Shown one piece after another: positions 45,523 to 55,732 of a stretch of DNA of 64,000 nt. The DNA is taken from assembly GCF_006124995.1 (NCBI RefSeq), contig NZ_QEWN01000086.1:1-64000 (forward strand), written 5' to 3'. The DNA comes from Vibrio sp. Hep-1b-8. GTDB taxonomy: Bacteria; Pseudomonadota; Gammaproteobacteria; Enterobacterales; Vibrionaceae. The stretch's first letter is position 1. The number at the start of each line of letters is the position of its first letter. The notes below the pieces were generated by a model. The model was not told where the DNA came from. It ran no database searches and saw nothing but the letters and a program-made list of their open reading frames with translations. Position numbers and translations under genes: made by a program.

Positions 45523-47112
45523 TTAGTTGGGTTTGGTAAATGTTGGCTGTAGCTGCTCACATACATGGCGGGCGAAACCACTACCGGCCTCATTATAGAT
45601 GTTGAATGCTGCGTCGACACCGTCCTGAATTAGCGCATCAAGCTGATCGGGGTATTCGGCGATTGCTGCAATCTGCCCCTGAAAGTTTCTGCGCTGCAAC
45701 TGTTCTAAAGCGATTTGGTTCCCCTGATGGTGAGGCATAGCTAATAGCACCAGCTTAACATTTGCGGTGTCTAAGATGCGCTCCCAGAAGTCCGGGTCGG
45801 TCGCATCGCCTGCAATAACGTTTCGACCATGGCTTTTATGAACGTGTGCAGCGTCTTCACGTACTTCAATACCTAAACTGATTTTTCCATAACGTTTACG
45901 CAGTTCATCGTAAGCACCTGTACCAATTCGACCCATGCCGAGGATAAGTACTTGAGCGTGTCCAGGGTTGATTAACTGGTCACGTGTGTTTAGCGTTTCT
46001 GCTGCGTGCTCGCGCAACCAACGACCAGAGCGTTGATACAATGCATGACCGTGACGGTTGATAGGGGCGGCTAAGACAAATGAAATTGATACAGATATCG
46101 CCAAGGCAACGAGAATGTCACTGCTCATCCAACCCATTTTATACGCCAGTCCCCCAACAATAAGGCCGAATTCACTGAAGTTGAATAGGCTTAATGATGC
46201 CAATAGAGACGTACGGACACGGAACTTAAAGCCGTTAAGTACCAGAAAATAGAGGATGCCCTTGAGAGGCAGTAGCATCAAGAAGAGTAACGCCAACGCA
46301 AGGCCTGATAGCGTTGGTTGAGCTGACAGTCCAATATTGAGGAAGAAACAGACTAAGAACAGCTCTTTGAGGTTGAAAAGCGATTTAGATAGCTCTGACG
46401 CTTTTTTATGCCCAGCAAGCAGCATTCCGAGGATCAGTGCGCCTAAATCTGGCTTCATTCCAACCAACTCGAATAACCCCGCGCCTGCGACGAGTGCAAA
46501 GAAGATTCCAAGTAGAACCAACATCTCACCATGGCCTACCCAGTCAAGCATCTTGTAAAACAGAGGCCTGAGAAGTGGTAACGCGAATAGACCAATAGCA
46601 TACCACTCGGGCAGTTTACCCGTTGATGCAGTTAAGAAGACAACAGCAAAAATATCCTGCATGACTAAGATACCAATGGCGATGGTACCGTAGGTCGCGT
46701 TCATTTCCCCTTTCTCTTGCAGCGATTTCACTGCAAATACGGTACTTGAGAAAGAGAGCGCAAAGCCAAGTAGCAGCAGTTGGTCCATTGACATTGCCGC
46801 TAATGAACTTACGCCAAGAAACTTAAAGCAGAACAGAACAACGCTGAAGAGGGCAGTAGAGAGTAGGTTATGAACCGTTGCCCCTGCCCATATTTCTTTG
46901 GAGAGTAGGGTTTTAATATCGAGCTTTAAGCCGATGGTAAACAGAAGTAGCGTGACTCCTAAATCGGCCAAAGTGATGATGGTTTCATTAGATTGATAGC
47001 CAAATGCATGTAAAGCAAAGCCTGCTAACAAAAAACCGACCAGTGGAGGTAGGTTACATTTGAGCGCAATAAAGCCAGCTAGGAAAGCGGCTGAAATTAA
47101 AATGAGTTCCAT
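45523..47112 (-). CDS. CPA2-type monovalent cation:proton antiporter with RCK domain
   Basis: The 529-residue protein has an N-terminal ~12-helix Na+/H+ exchanger (KefB/C-like) domain and a C-terminal TrkA_N/RCK Rossmann domain (HAQVLILGMGRIGTGAYDELRKRYG...NVIAGDATDPDFWERI; NAD-binding GxGxxG). It is probably a K+/Na+:H+ antiporter controlling pH and potassium; it resembles YbaL/KefC, but glutathione gating cannot be judged. It is not part of an obvious operon. Confidence 0.88.
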   Translation of the reverse strand: MELILISAAFLAGFIALKCNLPPLVGFLLAGFALHAFGYQSNETIITLADLGVTLLLFTIGLKLDIKTLLSKEIWAGATVHNLLSTALFSVVLFCFKFLGVSSLAAMSMDQLLLLGFALSFSSTVFAVKSLQEKGEMNATYGTIAIGILVMQDIFAVVFLTASTGKLPEWYAIGLFALPLLRPLFYKMLDWVGHGEMLVLLGIFFALVAGAGLFELVGMKPDLGALILGMLLAGHKKASELSKSLFNLKELFLVCFFLNIGLSAQPTLSGLALALLFLMLLPLKGILYFLVLNGFKFRVRTSLLASLSLFNFSEFGLIVGGLAYKMGWMSSDILVALAISVSISFVLAAPINRHGHALYQRSGRWLREHAAETLNTRDQLINPGHAQVLILGMGRIGTGAYDELRKRYGKISLGIEVREDAAHVHKSHGRNVIAGDATDPDFWERILDTANVKLVLLAMPHHQGNQIALEQLQRRNFQGQIAAIAEYPDQLDALIQDGVDAAFNIYNEAGSGFARHVCEQLQPTFTKPN

Positions 47113-47130
47113 ATAGTTGCGATTTCGTCC

Positions 47131-47160
47131 TAAAAAAACGGGCTACATATTCGTAGCCCG
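47131..47160 (-). terminator. Terminator of nagC
   Basis: CGGGCTAC pairs with GTAGCCCG around ATATTC, with U run on the minus strand (A run 47132-47138). Confidence 0.9.
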
Positions 47161-47198
47161 TTATTCTAACTCAATTAGTTGCTTACTGGTGCAGAAGA

Positions 47199-48413
47199 TT
47201 AATCTTCTAACAATTTTTGTAACAAAACGCCATTTAACATGGCACGCTTAACCATAGCAAACGCACCTAAGGTCGGTTTCTTGTCGATTTGAGAGGCTAC
47301 AATCGGTAATCCGCTATGGAATGTGGTCAAAGATTGATTTTCGACGTTACGGCGGATGGCTGGGAAGACGATCTCTTCACACTGAGTGATATCACCCGCG
47401 ATAACGACTTTTTGTGGGTTGAATAAGTTAATGGTAATTGCAATTGCTTTACCAAGTTGATTACCCACGCGAACCAGACTCTGTTTTGCTAACTCATCAC
47501 CTAGGTTGGCGTGTTCGCAGACATCAGATATACGGATGGTTTCAAGCGCAGTCAGACTGGACTCATAGCCTTGTTTAATCAGCTTGTTTACGCGCTCAAC
47601 GATGGCAGGGTTAGCTGCAACCGTTTCAAGACAGCCAAAATTACCACATTGGCATTGCTCGCCCAGTGGGTCGATCTGGATGTGACCAATCTCACCTACG
47701 TTGCGATTATAGCCAAGGAATACCTGACCATTAACGATGATACCTGCACCGGTTCCTCGGTGAACACTGACTAAGATTGAATCCTGACAATCTTTACTCG
47801 CACCAAAGTAATGTTCTGCCAATGCCATACCACGCACGTCGTTGCCGACAAAACATTGGACATGGAAAGTCTTTTCAATCACATCCGATAGTGCAAGGTT
47901 ATCAATAGTGATGTTTGGCATGTATTCAACAACACCGGTTTCTGGATTCACCAGACCCGGTAGAATGACGCCAATAGCGATCAATTGATTGATGCTTGTT
48001 TGATGGGTTTGAATAAAAGTCTTTAAGTGAGACAGCAAACCTTCAACCAACTCTTCCTCGGTGGTGTAGAAGAATTCGTTGTAGTCTGAAGCAAGCTCTT
48101 TGGCACCTAAATCATAAAGGCTGAATTGAATGTAATCTCGCCCTAGACGAATCGCGACAGAGTGGAATGGCTCTACTTCTGTTGTGAGTGATATCGCGCG
48201 ACGTCCACCGGTAGAAGCTTGTTGCGCGACCTCTTTGATTAGGCCGCGCTCGAGGAGTTGGCGGGTGATTTTTGTAACACTGGCAGGAGCCAGTTGACTG
48301 ACGTCTGCAACTTGGATCCTAGAAATAGGGCCCTGCTGGTCAATCAGTCTATAAACTGCTGCACTATTTAGCTGTTTTACTAAATCTACGTTACCTATTT
48401 GTCCGCCATTCAT
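47199..48413 (-). CDS. nagC: N-acetylglucosamine repressor NagC (ROK family)
   Basis: The 404-residue regulator has an N-terminal winged HTH (GPISRIQVADVSQLAPASVTKITRQLLERGL) and a ROK domain with the zinc motif CQCGNFGCLET, ILPGLVNPETG and GTGAGIIVNG. NagC binds GlcNAc-6-P and represses the nag and chitin-related genes. It lies two bases after nagA in a nagA-nagC operon, divergent from nagE. Confidence 0.95.
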   Translation of the reverse strand: MNGGQIGNVDLVKQLNSAAVYRLIDQQGPISRIQVADVSQLAPASVTKITRQLLERGLIKEVAQQASTGGRRAISLTTEVEPFHSVAIRLGRDYIQFSLYDLGAKELASDYNEFFYTTEEELVEGLLSHLKTFIQTHQTSINQLIAIGVILPGLVNPETGVVEYMPNITIDNLALSDVIEKTFHVQCFVGNDVRGMALAEHYFGASKDCQDSILVSVHRGTGAGIIVNGQVFLGYNRNVGEIGHIQIDPLGEQCQCGNFGCLETVAANPAIVERVNKLIKQGYESSLTALETIRISDVCEHANLGDELAKQSLVRVGNQLGKAIAITINLFNPQKVVIAGDITQCEEIVFPAIRRNVENQSLTTFHSGLPIVASQIDKKPTLGAFAMVKRAMLNGVLLQKLLED

Positions 48414-48415
48414 TC

Positions 48416-49552
48416 TTAATTTTGCTCGTATTGTCCGTTAACAACCGTCGCTTGGACGTTGAAGTCACGGTCAAAAACAGTCAGGTTGGCAATCATACCT
48501 TTTTTCACAAGGCCAAGTTTGTCTGCCATACCGATTGCTTTTGCAGGATACAGAGTAGCCATACGCAGTGCTTCGTCCAGAGCGATACCGACGTGCTCAA
48601 CAGTATTTTGTACTGCTTCAATCATAGTGAGTGCTGAGCCGCCTAGTGTGCCATTTTCATCAACACACTTACCATCTCGGTAATATACTTTCTTACCAAC
48701 AAAAATAAAGTAATCCATGTCAGCGCCTGCAGGAGCTGTGGCATCGGTCACTAATACTAATTTTTCGCCCTTAATTTTGTGAGCGATTCGAATGTTTGCA
48801 TAGTCGACATGGAACCCATCAGCAATGATGCCTGCATAGACATCTGGCGTGTCGTAAATGGCACCGACGACACCTGGTTCACGACCAACCATAGGTGTCA
48901 TCGCGTTGAATAGGTGTGTTGCGAAGGTAATACCAGCCTCAAACCCACGTCGTGCTTCAGCATACGTCGCATTGGTATGACCGATAGACACAACAATACC
49001 TGCTTGTTTAAGGCGCTCGATATGGGCTGCGTCGTTGTGCTCTGGTGCCAGAGTTACTTTTGCAATGACATCAGCGTTTTCACACATAAAATCAATCATG
49101 CTGTCATCTGAAGGGCGGATGTAGTCAACGCTGTGAATACCTTTTTTCATCACGTTAAGGTAAGGCCCTTCAAGGTGCAGACCCAGAGACTGGTTTTTGT
49201 ACTGAGCATGGTAATCACGCGCAGCTGCAACCGCTTGACGCATATCTTCGTCAGAAGAGGTAATCAGTGTCGGTAGGAAGCTAGTACAACCAGACTTAAG
49301 GTTAGCTTGATGCATGATTTGCATTGTTTCAGCAGTGATTTCGTCGTTAAGCATTACACCGCCGCAGCCGTTTAACTGTAGATCGATAAAACCAGGGCTG
49401 ACATTGGCACCGTTAAGGTCACGAGTTTCGATGCCTTGAGGAAGCTCGGAAACAGGGCACACTGAATCAATAACGTCGTTATTAATGATTACAGCATGGT
49501 CAACGAGCACATCTCTGCCAGTGTAGATTTTACAGTTAGTTAGCGCATACAT
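48416..49552 (-). CDS. nagA: N-acetylglucosamine-6-phosphate deacetylase NagA
   Basis: The 378-residue amidohydrolase removes acetate from GlcNAc-6-P. Motifs are [14 protein letters not shown] (metal site entrance), [18 protein letters not shown] and [11 protein letters not shown] (catalytic Asp). It is the first gene of nagAC and is divergent from the GlcNAc uptake gene nagE. Confidence 0.97.
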   Translation of the reverse strand: MYALTNCKIYTGRDVLVDHAVIINNDVIDSVCPVSELPQGIETRDLNGANVSPGFIDLQLNGCGGVMLNDEITAETMQIMHQANLKSGCTSFLPTLITSSDEDMRQAVAAARDYHAQYKNQSLGLHLEGPYLNVMKKGIHSVDYIRPSDDSMIDFMCENADVIAKVTLAPEHNDAAHIERLKQAGIVVSIGHTNATYAEARRGFEAGITFATHLFNAMTPMVGREPGVVGAIYDTPDVYAGIIADGFHVDYANIRIAHKIKGEKLVLVTDATAPAGADMDYFIFVGKKVYYRDGKCVDENGTLGGSALTMIEAVQNTVEHVGIALDEALRMATLYPAKAIGMADKLGLVKKGMIANLTVFDRDFNVQATVVNGQYEQN

Positions 49553-49601
49553 AGTTAGCTAATCCTTATAGGTTAGATTCTTAATACTTTTAGTCATCTA
49601 A

Positions 49602-50033
49602 ATGAGGCCATCTCGTCATAGGCTGGTACTTTATTCGTACTCTTCAATTAGATCGCAAAATATCTTTAGCAAACGGATAATCGGGGCTTCTGAATTACAC
49701 CAGCTGCTTATGTCAGGGCTGGTGGAGCATACTAGTCATATCGAATCGCAAAATGTAGACGATGCCTTATCTGACAGTAATCGTAGCTCTTATCTATAAT
49801 GTAAGAATACCGCGAATATGAGGTAATGAATGCTATTTTTTTGGATTGTAAAATAAGTTTTATGATCTCGCTAGCAAAAACCTTGGATATTGGCTGTTTC
49901 TGGTGATTATGATCACAAATGATGAGGTTTTAATTTGCGGAGCAAAATTAATGTCATAAACTGAGCAGGACTAAATTGAGCGACTAAAAAAAGTAGCTCA
50001 ACCAAAAACAAAATCCTATAGGGGGAACTTAAG
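49602..50033. promoter_or_regulatory. nagA-nagE divergent control region with NagC-like palindrome and CRP-like site
   Basis: A 22-base inverted repeat TTAATTT...AAATTAA lies at 49930-49951, a NagC-type AT-rich palindrome. A CRP-like site GGTGA-N6-TCACA lies at 49902-49917 (one mismatch from TGTGA-N6-TCACA). Both sit about 80-130 bases upstream of nagE. The ~480-base gap shows no other gene. Confidence 0.6.
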
Positions 50034-51605
50034 GTGAATATTCTTGGATATGCGCAAAAGTTAGGTAAAGCTCTTATGCTTCCTATCGCAACGCTTCCAG
50101 TTGCGGCGCTCTTACTACGTTTAGGTCAAGGCGACCTTCTAGATATTCCATTCATGGCGCAAGCTGGTGGCGCAATCTTCGGTCAACTTCCGCTTCTATT
50201 TGGTCTGGGTATCGCGATCGGTCTTTCTAAAGACGGTCAAGGTGCTGCTGGCCTGGCTGGTGCAGTTGCGTACTTCGTACTAACAGCAACAGCAACCACA
50301 ATTAACGCTGACATCAACATGTCATTCTTCGGCGGTATTATCGCTGGTATCATTGCAGGTCACTCTTACAACGCTTTCCATGCAACACGTCTTCCTGAGT
50401 GGTTGGCATTCTTCTCTGGCAAACGTCTAGTACCAATCATGGCTGGTCTATTCTCGCTAGTTGCAGGTGCAGTTGCAGGCGTAGTATGGCCAAGTATCCA
50501 AGGTGGTCTTGACGCACTAGCACACGCTGTATCAACTTCTGGCGCTATCGGCCAGTTCGTTTACGGTACTCTTAACCGTGCACTTATCCCTGTAGGTCTT
50601 CACCACGTACTGAACTCATACTTCTGGTTCGGTATGGGCACGTGTCAAGAAATCATCGTAACTGGTGCTCAAGCTGCTGGTCAGGCTCTACCTGCTCTAC
50701 AACAGCTTTGTGTAGACCCAGCTCTAGCTAAGACTCTTGTTGCTGGTCAAACTCACACATTTGAATTCGCTAACTCTGTAACTCCAGAAATCACTGCAAC
50801 TGTTAAAGAAGTAACTGAAACAGTTAAGTCTGGTGACCTACACCGTTACTTCGGCGGCGACAAGTCTGCTGGCGTATTCATGAACGGCTTCTTCCCTGTA
50901 ATGATGTTTGGTCTACCAGGTGCTGCACTAGCAATGTACCTAGCTGCTCCAGCTGAAAAACGTAGCCAAGTTGGTGGTGCACTATTCTCAGTAGGTTTCT
51001 GTTCATTCCTAACAGGTATCACTGAGCCACTAGAATTCATGTTCGTATTCCTAGCACCTGCTCTATACGCAATGCACGCTGTGTTTACTGGTCTGTCTCT
51101 AGTTGTTGCTAACATGTTTGGTACGCTACACGGCTTCGGTTTCTCTGCTGGTCTAATCGACTTCGTACTGAACTGGGGTCTGGCAACTAAACCATTCACT
51201 CTACTACTGATTGGTCTAGGCTTCGGTGCTCTATACTTCTTCACATTCAGCTTCGCAATCCGCGCTTTCAACCTGAAATCGCCAGGTCGTGAAGATGACG
51301 ACGAAGCAGTAGAAGCAACGTCAGGTGACGCTGCTAAAGGTGACCTAGCTCGCCAATACCTAAAAGCTCTAGGTGGTCACGACAACCTAACTTCAATCGA
51401 CGCTTGTATCACTCGTCTACGTCTTACTCTAAAAGACCGCTCTGTAGCTGACGAAGTTGTACTTAAGAAGCTTGGTGCGAAGGGTGTTGTGAAACTAGGT
51501 GAGAACAACCTTCAAGTTATCCTTGGTCCTCTGGCTGAAATCGTTGCTGGCGAAATGAAAGCAATCGGTGCTAATGAAGACCTATCTGATGTAAAACTTC
51601 CATAA
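50034..51605 (+). CDS. nagE: PTS N-acetylglucosamine transporter subunit IIBC
   Basis: The 523-residue PTS protein imports and phosphorylates GlcNAc. It has an EIIC membrane domain (residues 1-400; LGKALMLPIATLPVAALLLRLGQGD, GLHHVLNSYFWFGMG, ITEPLEFMFVF) and a C-terminal EIIB domain with the phospho-Cys in SIDACITRLRLTLKD. The IIA domain of E. coli NagE (648 residues) is absent, so phosphate should come from a separate IIA, such as Crr. The start is GTG 50034, after GGGGGAAC. It is divergent from nagAC. Confidence 0.95.
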   Translation: MNILGYAQKLGKALMLPIATLPVAALLLRLGQGDLLDIPFMAQAGGAIFGQLPLLFGLGIAIGLSKDGQGAAGLAGAVAYFVLTATATTINADINMSFFGGIIAGIIAGHSYNAFHATRLPEWLAFFSGKRLVPIMAGLFSLVAGAVAGVVWPSIQGGLDALAHAVSTSGAIGQFVYGTLNRALIPVGLHHVLNSYFWFGMGTCQEIIVTGAQAAGQALPALQQLCVDPALAKTLVAGQTHTFEFANSVTPEITATVKEVTETVKSGDLHRYFGGDKSAGVFMNGFFPVMMFGLPGAALAMYLAAPAEKRSQVGGALFSVGFCSFLTGITEPLEFMFVFLAPALYAMHAVFTGLSLVVANMFGTLHGFGFSAGLIDFVLNWGLATKPFTLLLIGLGFGALYFFTFSFAIRAFNLKSPGREDDDEAVEATSGDAAKGDLARQYLKALGGHDNLTSIDACITRLRLTLKDRSVADEVVLKKLGAKGVVKLGENNLQVILGPLAEIVAGEMKAIGANEDLSDVKLP

Positions 51606-51631
51606 TAGCCTCTGGTTAACTGGTAAGTAAT

Positions 51632-51659
51632 GAAAGCCTCCTTCTGGAGGCTTTTTTGC
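51632..51659 (+). terminator. Terminator of nagE
   Basis: AAAGCCTCC pairs with GGAGGCTTT around TTCT, followed by T run. Confidence 0.92.
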
Positions 51660-51873
51660 ATTTAGGGTCTGGTAAATCAGATTCGCTGAAAAGCTAACCA
51701 GCTTTTGATTGTTATCAAGCTAAAAGAGGGATTATTTGCGAATAAAGCTGCGGTTGTAGTTGTGTATTGGTGAAGAATTGTGGATCATTAGTCGTTATAT
51801 ATTTTGAGTAGGCTGATTGCCGCTCAAAGATGAATTTTTCTCTGACAATACTACAACAATTGAGGTGCTATAG

Positions 51874-53544
51874 ATGAGTGAAGCTGAAGCTCGTCCATCG
51901 AACTTCATTCGCCAAATCATCGATAAAGATTTAGCGGATGGTACACACACAAGCGTGCATACTCGTTTCCCGCCAGAGCCTAACGGTTATCTGCATATCG
52001 GTCACGCTAAGTCAATTTGCTTGAACTTCGGTATTGCTCAGGACTACCAGGGTAAGTGTAACCTTCGTTTTGATGACACCAACCCAGAAAAAGAAGACGT
52101 TGAATACGTTGAGTCAATTAAGAATGATGTGAGCTGGTTAGGCTTCGAGTGGGATGGTGACGTTTGTTACTCATCGAACTACTTCGATAAGCTATACGGC
52201 TACGCAGTGGAATTAATTAACAAAGGCTTAGCGTACGTTGAAGAGCTAAGTCCTGAGCAGATCCGCGAGTACCGTGGCACACTTACTCAACCAGGTAAGC
52301 CAAGCCCGTACCGTGACCGTACCCCTGAAGAAAACCTAGCGCTATTTGAAAAGATGCGTGATGGTGGTTTTGAGGAAGGTAAAGCGTGTCTACGAGCTAA
52401 GATTGACCTTGCGTCTTCTTTCATCGTACTGCGCGATCCTGTGCTTTACCGTGTTCGTTTTGCCGAGCACCATCAGACAGGCGACAAATGGTGCATCTAT
52501 CCAATGTACGATTTCACGCACTGTATTTCTGATGCGCTAGAAGGCATTACACACTCTATCTGTACGCTTGAGTTCCAAGACAACCGTCGTCTATACGACT
52601 GGGTACTGGACAATATCACTATTGACTGCCAGCCACGTCAGTATGAGTTCAGCCGTCTGAATCTAGAATACACAGTGATGTCTAAGCGTAAGCTGAACCA
52701 ACTTGTGACTGAGAAACTGGTTGATGGTTGGGATGACCCACGTATGCCAACTATCTCAGGTCTACGTCGTCGTGGCTTTACGCCTGCATCTATCCGCGAG
52801 TTCTGTAAGCGTATCGGTGTCACTAAGCAAGACAACATGATCGAGATGGGTTCGCTAGAGTCTTGTATTCGTGATGACCTTAACGAGAATGCACCACGCG
52901 CTATGGCTGTGCTGGATCCAGTTAAGATCGTTATCGAAAACTTCGATGCTGATAAAGTGGAAACTCTGACAGTCGCTAACCACCCAAACAAGCCTGAAAT
53001 GGGTGAGCGTGAAGTACCATTCACGCGTGAAGTGTGGATTGAGCGTGAAGATTTCCGTGAAGAAGCAAACAAGAAGTACAAGCGTCTGGTACTAGGTAAA
53101 GAAGTCCGTCTGCGTGGTGCTTACGTGATCAAAGCTGAACGCATTGAAAAAGATGCTGAAGGTAACATCACTACTATCTTCTGTAGCTACGACAATGAAA
53201 CGCTAGGTAAGAACCCTGCGGATGGTCGTAAAGTGAAAGGTGTTATTCACTGGGTATCAGCAGATAAAGGCCTACCAGCTGAAATTCGTCTGTATGATCG
53301 TCTGTTTACCGTGCCAAACCCAGCAGCGGCTGATAACTTTGCTGAGACAATCAACCCAGATTCACTGGTTAAACTTAACGGCTATGTAGAGCCGAGCCTT
53401 GTGACAGCAGAAGCTGAGAAAGGCTACCAGTTTGAGCGTATGGGATACTTCTGTGCGGATGCAAAAGACTCTAAAGCCGATGCGTTGGTCTTTAACCGCA
53501 CCGTTGGTTTGCGTGATACTTGGGCTAAGATCGAAGCTCAGTAA
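51874..53544 (+). CDS. glnS: Glutaminyl-tRNA synthetase GlnS
   Basis: The 556-residue class I synthetase charges tRNA-Gln. Motifs are the HIGH site [21 protein letters not shown] and KMSKS-type VMSKRKL, and the Gln-specific C-terminal beta-barrels. GAGGTG precedes the ATG 51874. It is flanked by its own terminator. Confidence 0.98.
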   Translation: MSEAEARPSNFIRQIIDKDLADGTHTSVHTRFPPEPNGYLHIGHAKSICLNFGIAQDYQGKCNLRFDDTNPEKEDVEYVESIKNDVSWLGFEWDGDVCYSSNYFDKLYGYAVELINKGLAYVEELSPEQIREYRGTLTQPGKPSPYRDRTPEENLALFEKMRDGGFEEGKACLRAKIDLASSFIVLRDPVLYRVRFAEHHQTGDKWCIYPMYDFTHCISDALEGITHSICTLEFQDNRRLYDWVLDNITIDCQPRQYEFSRLNLEYTVMSKRKLNQLVTEKLVDGWDDPRMPTISGLRRRGFTPASIREFCKRIGVTKQDNMIEMGSLESCIRDDLNENAPRAMAVLDPVKIVIENFDADKVETLTVANHPNKPEMGEREVPFTREVWIEREDFREEANKKYKRLVLGKEVRLRGAYVIKAERIEKDAEGNITTIFCSYDNETLGKNPADGRKVKGVIHWVSADKGLPAEIRLYDRLFTVPNPAAADNFAETINPDSLVKLNGYVEPSLVTAEAEKGYQFERMGYFCADAKDSKADALVFNRTVGLRDTWAKIEAQ

Positions 53545-53563
53545 TCACAACCAAAGTGACCAC

Positions 53564-53594
53564 AAATGCCAGTCTTGAGACTGGCATTTTTTTC
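53564..53594 (+). terminator. Terminator of glnS
   Basis: AAATGCCAGTC pairs with GACTGGCATTT around TTGA, followed by T run. Confidence 0.93.
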
Positions 53595-53620
53595 GCTTCA
53601 GAGATGAGCACTATGCTTGT

Positions 53621-53649
53621 TAAAAAAGCACCCTAGGGTGCTTTTTTAT
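53621..53649. terminator. Terminator of fur
   Basis: AAAAAAGCACCC pairs with GGGTGCTTTTTT with T runs on both strands; the fur stop overlaps its edge. Confidence 0.88.
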
Positions 53650-54095
53650 TATTTAGCTTTGTGCGCGTCTGGATTGCCTTTGCACGTACCATCACTGCAC
53701 TTACCGTACAAGTATAGGCTGTGGTTGGTTAGCGTCACGTTGTATTTGGCAGCAATTTCCTTCTGACGCTCTTCAATTACGTCGTCCGAAAATTCGATAA
53801 CCTCACCGCAATCAAGACACACTAAGTGGTCATGATGGTGCTGTGTAGACAGTTCAAACACAGATTTACCACCTTCGAAGTGGTGGCGAGTTACGATACC
53901 TGCATCATCAAATTGGTTTAATACGCGGTAAACGGTAGCTAGACCGATCTCTTCCCCTAGATCAATCAGCTTCTTATATAAATCTTCAGCACTAATATGT
54001 TGGCAGTCTGGCTGCTGTAGGACTTCTAAAATCTTAAGTCTAGGAAGGGTTACCTTTAGACCAGCATCCTTGAGCGCTTGGTTATTGTCTGACAT
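53649..54095 (-). CDS. fur: Ferric uptake regulator Fur
   Basis: The 148-residue iron-sensing repressor has the N-terminal HTH (KVTLPRLKILEVLQQPDCQHISAEDLYKKLID, GLATVYRVLNQFDDAGIV) and the metal-site C-terminal domain: HHHDHLVCLDCGEVIEF and CSDGTC. Met 54095 (MSDNNQALKDAG) is preferred to an upstream start that adds 18 unconserved residues. It binds Fe(II) and represses iron uptake genes. It is convergent with glnS. Confidence 0.98.
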   Translation of the reverse strand: MSDNNQALKDAGLKVTLPRLKILEVLQQPDCQHISAEDLYKKLIDLGEEIGLATVYRVLNQFDDAGIVTRHHFEGGKSVFELSTQHHHDHLVCLDCGEVIEFSDDVIEERQKEIAAKYNVTLTNHSLYLYGKCSDGTCKGNPDAHKAK

Positions 54096-54297
54096 ATACT
54101 TTCCTGTTGATGATCTGCAGTAATTAACAGAATTCAATATTCCTATCATTATAGGGTAGTAGACATCAACAATAAACCACGAACTTCAAGGGGTTACTAG
54201 TATTTTTCTATAAACTAGTGCAAAGTCACTGATAAAGGACATCCGACCAGTTACAATCAGTTAACAATTCGCAATTAGACACAGTTAGGGAAGAACA

Positions 54298-54798
54298 ATG
54301 AATAAGTCTTTGGCGAAAATCTATAAGCCAGGTGTGGTTAAATTTGCTCTCAACTCATGGCCTCCGTTTTGGGGGGCTGGCATTAAAATCCTATCGATCA
54401 GTGATGACTTTCGTGAAGTTAAAATGAAATTGAAGCTGCGTTGGTGGAACAAAAATGCCAATAGAACCCAATATGGTGGCAGTATTTTTTCTTTAACCGA
54501 TCCAACTTACTCTCTGATGCTGATGGGGATTCTGGGTGAACGGTATTACGTTTGGGATAAGGAAGCCAGTATCAACTTCATTAAGCCCGGCCAGAGTGAT
54601 CTGTTTGCCGAATTTCGAGTGACAGACGATCAATTGCAAAGCATTCTGTCGCAGACGGCGGAAGGTGAGAAATGTTTCCCCGAGTTTGTTATCTATGTCA
54701 AAGATAAACAGGGCAACATTGTTTCTGAAGTGCAGCGCAAGCTATACGTGAGGAAGAAACCCCAATTCAGGGATGAGGGTGAACAACAGACAGCATAA
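54298..54798 (+). CDS. DUF4442 family (hotdog-fold-like) protein
   Basis: The 166-residue protein matches DUF4442: WPPFWGAGIKILSISDDFREVKMKLKLRWWNKNANRTQYGGSIFSLTDP, a thioesterase-like hotdog fold. The family function is unknown, possibly acyl-thioester handling. It sits between fur and fldA with a bidirectional terminator. Confidence 0.85.
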   Translation: MNKSLAKIYKPGVVKFALNSWPPFWGAGIKILSISDDFREVKMKLKLRWWNKNANRTQYGGSIFSLTDPTYSLMLMGILGERYYVWDKEASINFIKPGQSDLFAEFRVTDDQLQSILSQTAEGEKCFPEFVIYVKDKQGNIVSEVQRKLYVRKKPQFRDEGEQQTA

Positions 54799-54823
54799 AA
54801 AAACCTCCCAATGGGAGGTTTTA
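54796..54823. terminator. Bidirectional terminator between the DUF4442 gene and fldA
   Basis: AAACCTCCC pairs with GGGAGGTTT around AAT, with A and T runs at both sides. Confidence 0.92.
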
Positions 54824-54840
54824 AACAACTTGAATTGCGA

Positions 54841-55374
54841 TTAGTCTTCTAGCTCTGCTAAGCACATCTCTTCGTGGATTTGCTTACACCAGTTGATGAC
54901 GCGCTGTTCAGTCAGTTCTGGTTGACGATCTTCATCAATACATAGACCAACGAATAGGCTGTCGTCGCCTTCGACTAAACCTTTTGATGCTTCGAATTCG
55001 TAGCCTTCAGTAGAAGTATGGCCAAGGATAGTGCCGCCTTTCGCTTCAACAATGTCACGTACTGTACCCATTGCATCACAGAAGTACTCTGCGTAGTCTT
55101 CCTGATCACCACAACCAAAGATCGCAACTAGCTTAGTTGAGAAATCAATTTGCTCTAGCTCTGGGAAGAAGTCGTCCCAGTCACATTGCGCTTCGCCGTA
55201 GTACCATGTTGGGATACCAAGAAGAAGAAGGTCGAAGTTATCGATGTCTTCTTTGCTACTTTTCGCAATATCTTGAACATGAACCAGTTGTTTACCTAGT
55301 TGCTTTTGAATCATCTTTGCAACAGCTTCAGTGTTACCTGTGTCGCTACCAAAGAAGATGCCTACACTTGCCAT
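54841..55374 (-). CDS. fldA: Flavodoxin FldA
   Basis: The 177-residue FMN electron carrier has the phosphate loop GIFFGSDTGNTEAVAKMI, LLGIPTWYYGEAQCDWD and the acidic FMN-site GCGDQEDYAEYFCDAMG. It donates electrons to reductive enzymes, for instance methionine synthase and IspG/H. It lies upstream of the DUF2788 gene region, next to fur, a neighbourhood known from other vibrios. Confidence 0.97.
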   Translation of the reverse strand: MASVGIFFGSDTGNTEAVAKMIQKQLGKQLVHVQDIAKSSKEDIDNFDLLLLGIPTWYYGEAQCDWDDFFPELEQIDFSTKLVAIFGCGDQEDYAEYFCDAMGTVRDIVEAKGGTILGHTSTEGYEFEASKGLVEGDDSLFVGLCIDEDRQPELTEQRVINWCKQIHEEMCLAELED

Positions 55375-55417
55375 AGATTCGTTACCTTTAACTATTATCT
55401 GTTGTGACCCGACTTGA

Positions 55418-55639
55418 TCAGCCTAGACCACCACCTTCCCAACTTAGCTGGATAATGCCTTTAGCAATAAACCCAGCACAGCCAAGAAATAGGACTAACC
55501 ATACAATGCGACGACCGAAAGGGGGAACATTACCCGCTTGTAAGACATCTTTTATCGCCATACCAATCAAGAAAAAGATAGACGCGAAAAGTAGATCGAG
55601 ACCAATAGACTCGAGCATATTCATGTAGTCGTAAAGCAT
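55418..55639 (-). CDS. DUF2788 family membrane protein
   Basis: The 73-residue protein has a first hydrophobic helix (LDLLFASIFFLIGMAI) and a second (IVWLVLFLGCAGFIAKGIIQL), matching DUF2788. ATG 55639 (MLYDYMNML) is chosen because AAGGGATT precedes it. The function is unknown; it is cotranscribed with fldA or ybfF possibly. Confidence 0.82.
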   Translation of the reverse strand: MLYDYMNMLESIGLDLLFASIFFLIGMAIKDVLQAGNVPPFGRRIVWLVLFLGCAGFIAKGIIQLSWEGGGLG

Positions 55640-55732
55640 GGAATCCCTTTGTGCCAAATTACTTGCGCCGCACTATACCATTGTTGCTCACTAAAGTTAA
55701 CGGTCAGAGCACAACTGACCTCTCATTCTGTT

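Noticed and set aside
49602..49799. 65-residue open frame in the nagA-nagE gap
   Set aside because: No ribosome-binding site or recognisable family; it sits in the control region and looks like a chance frame.
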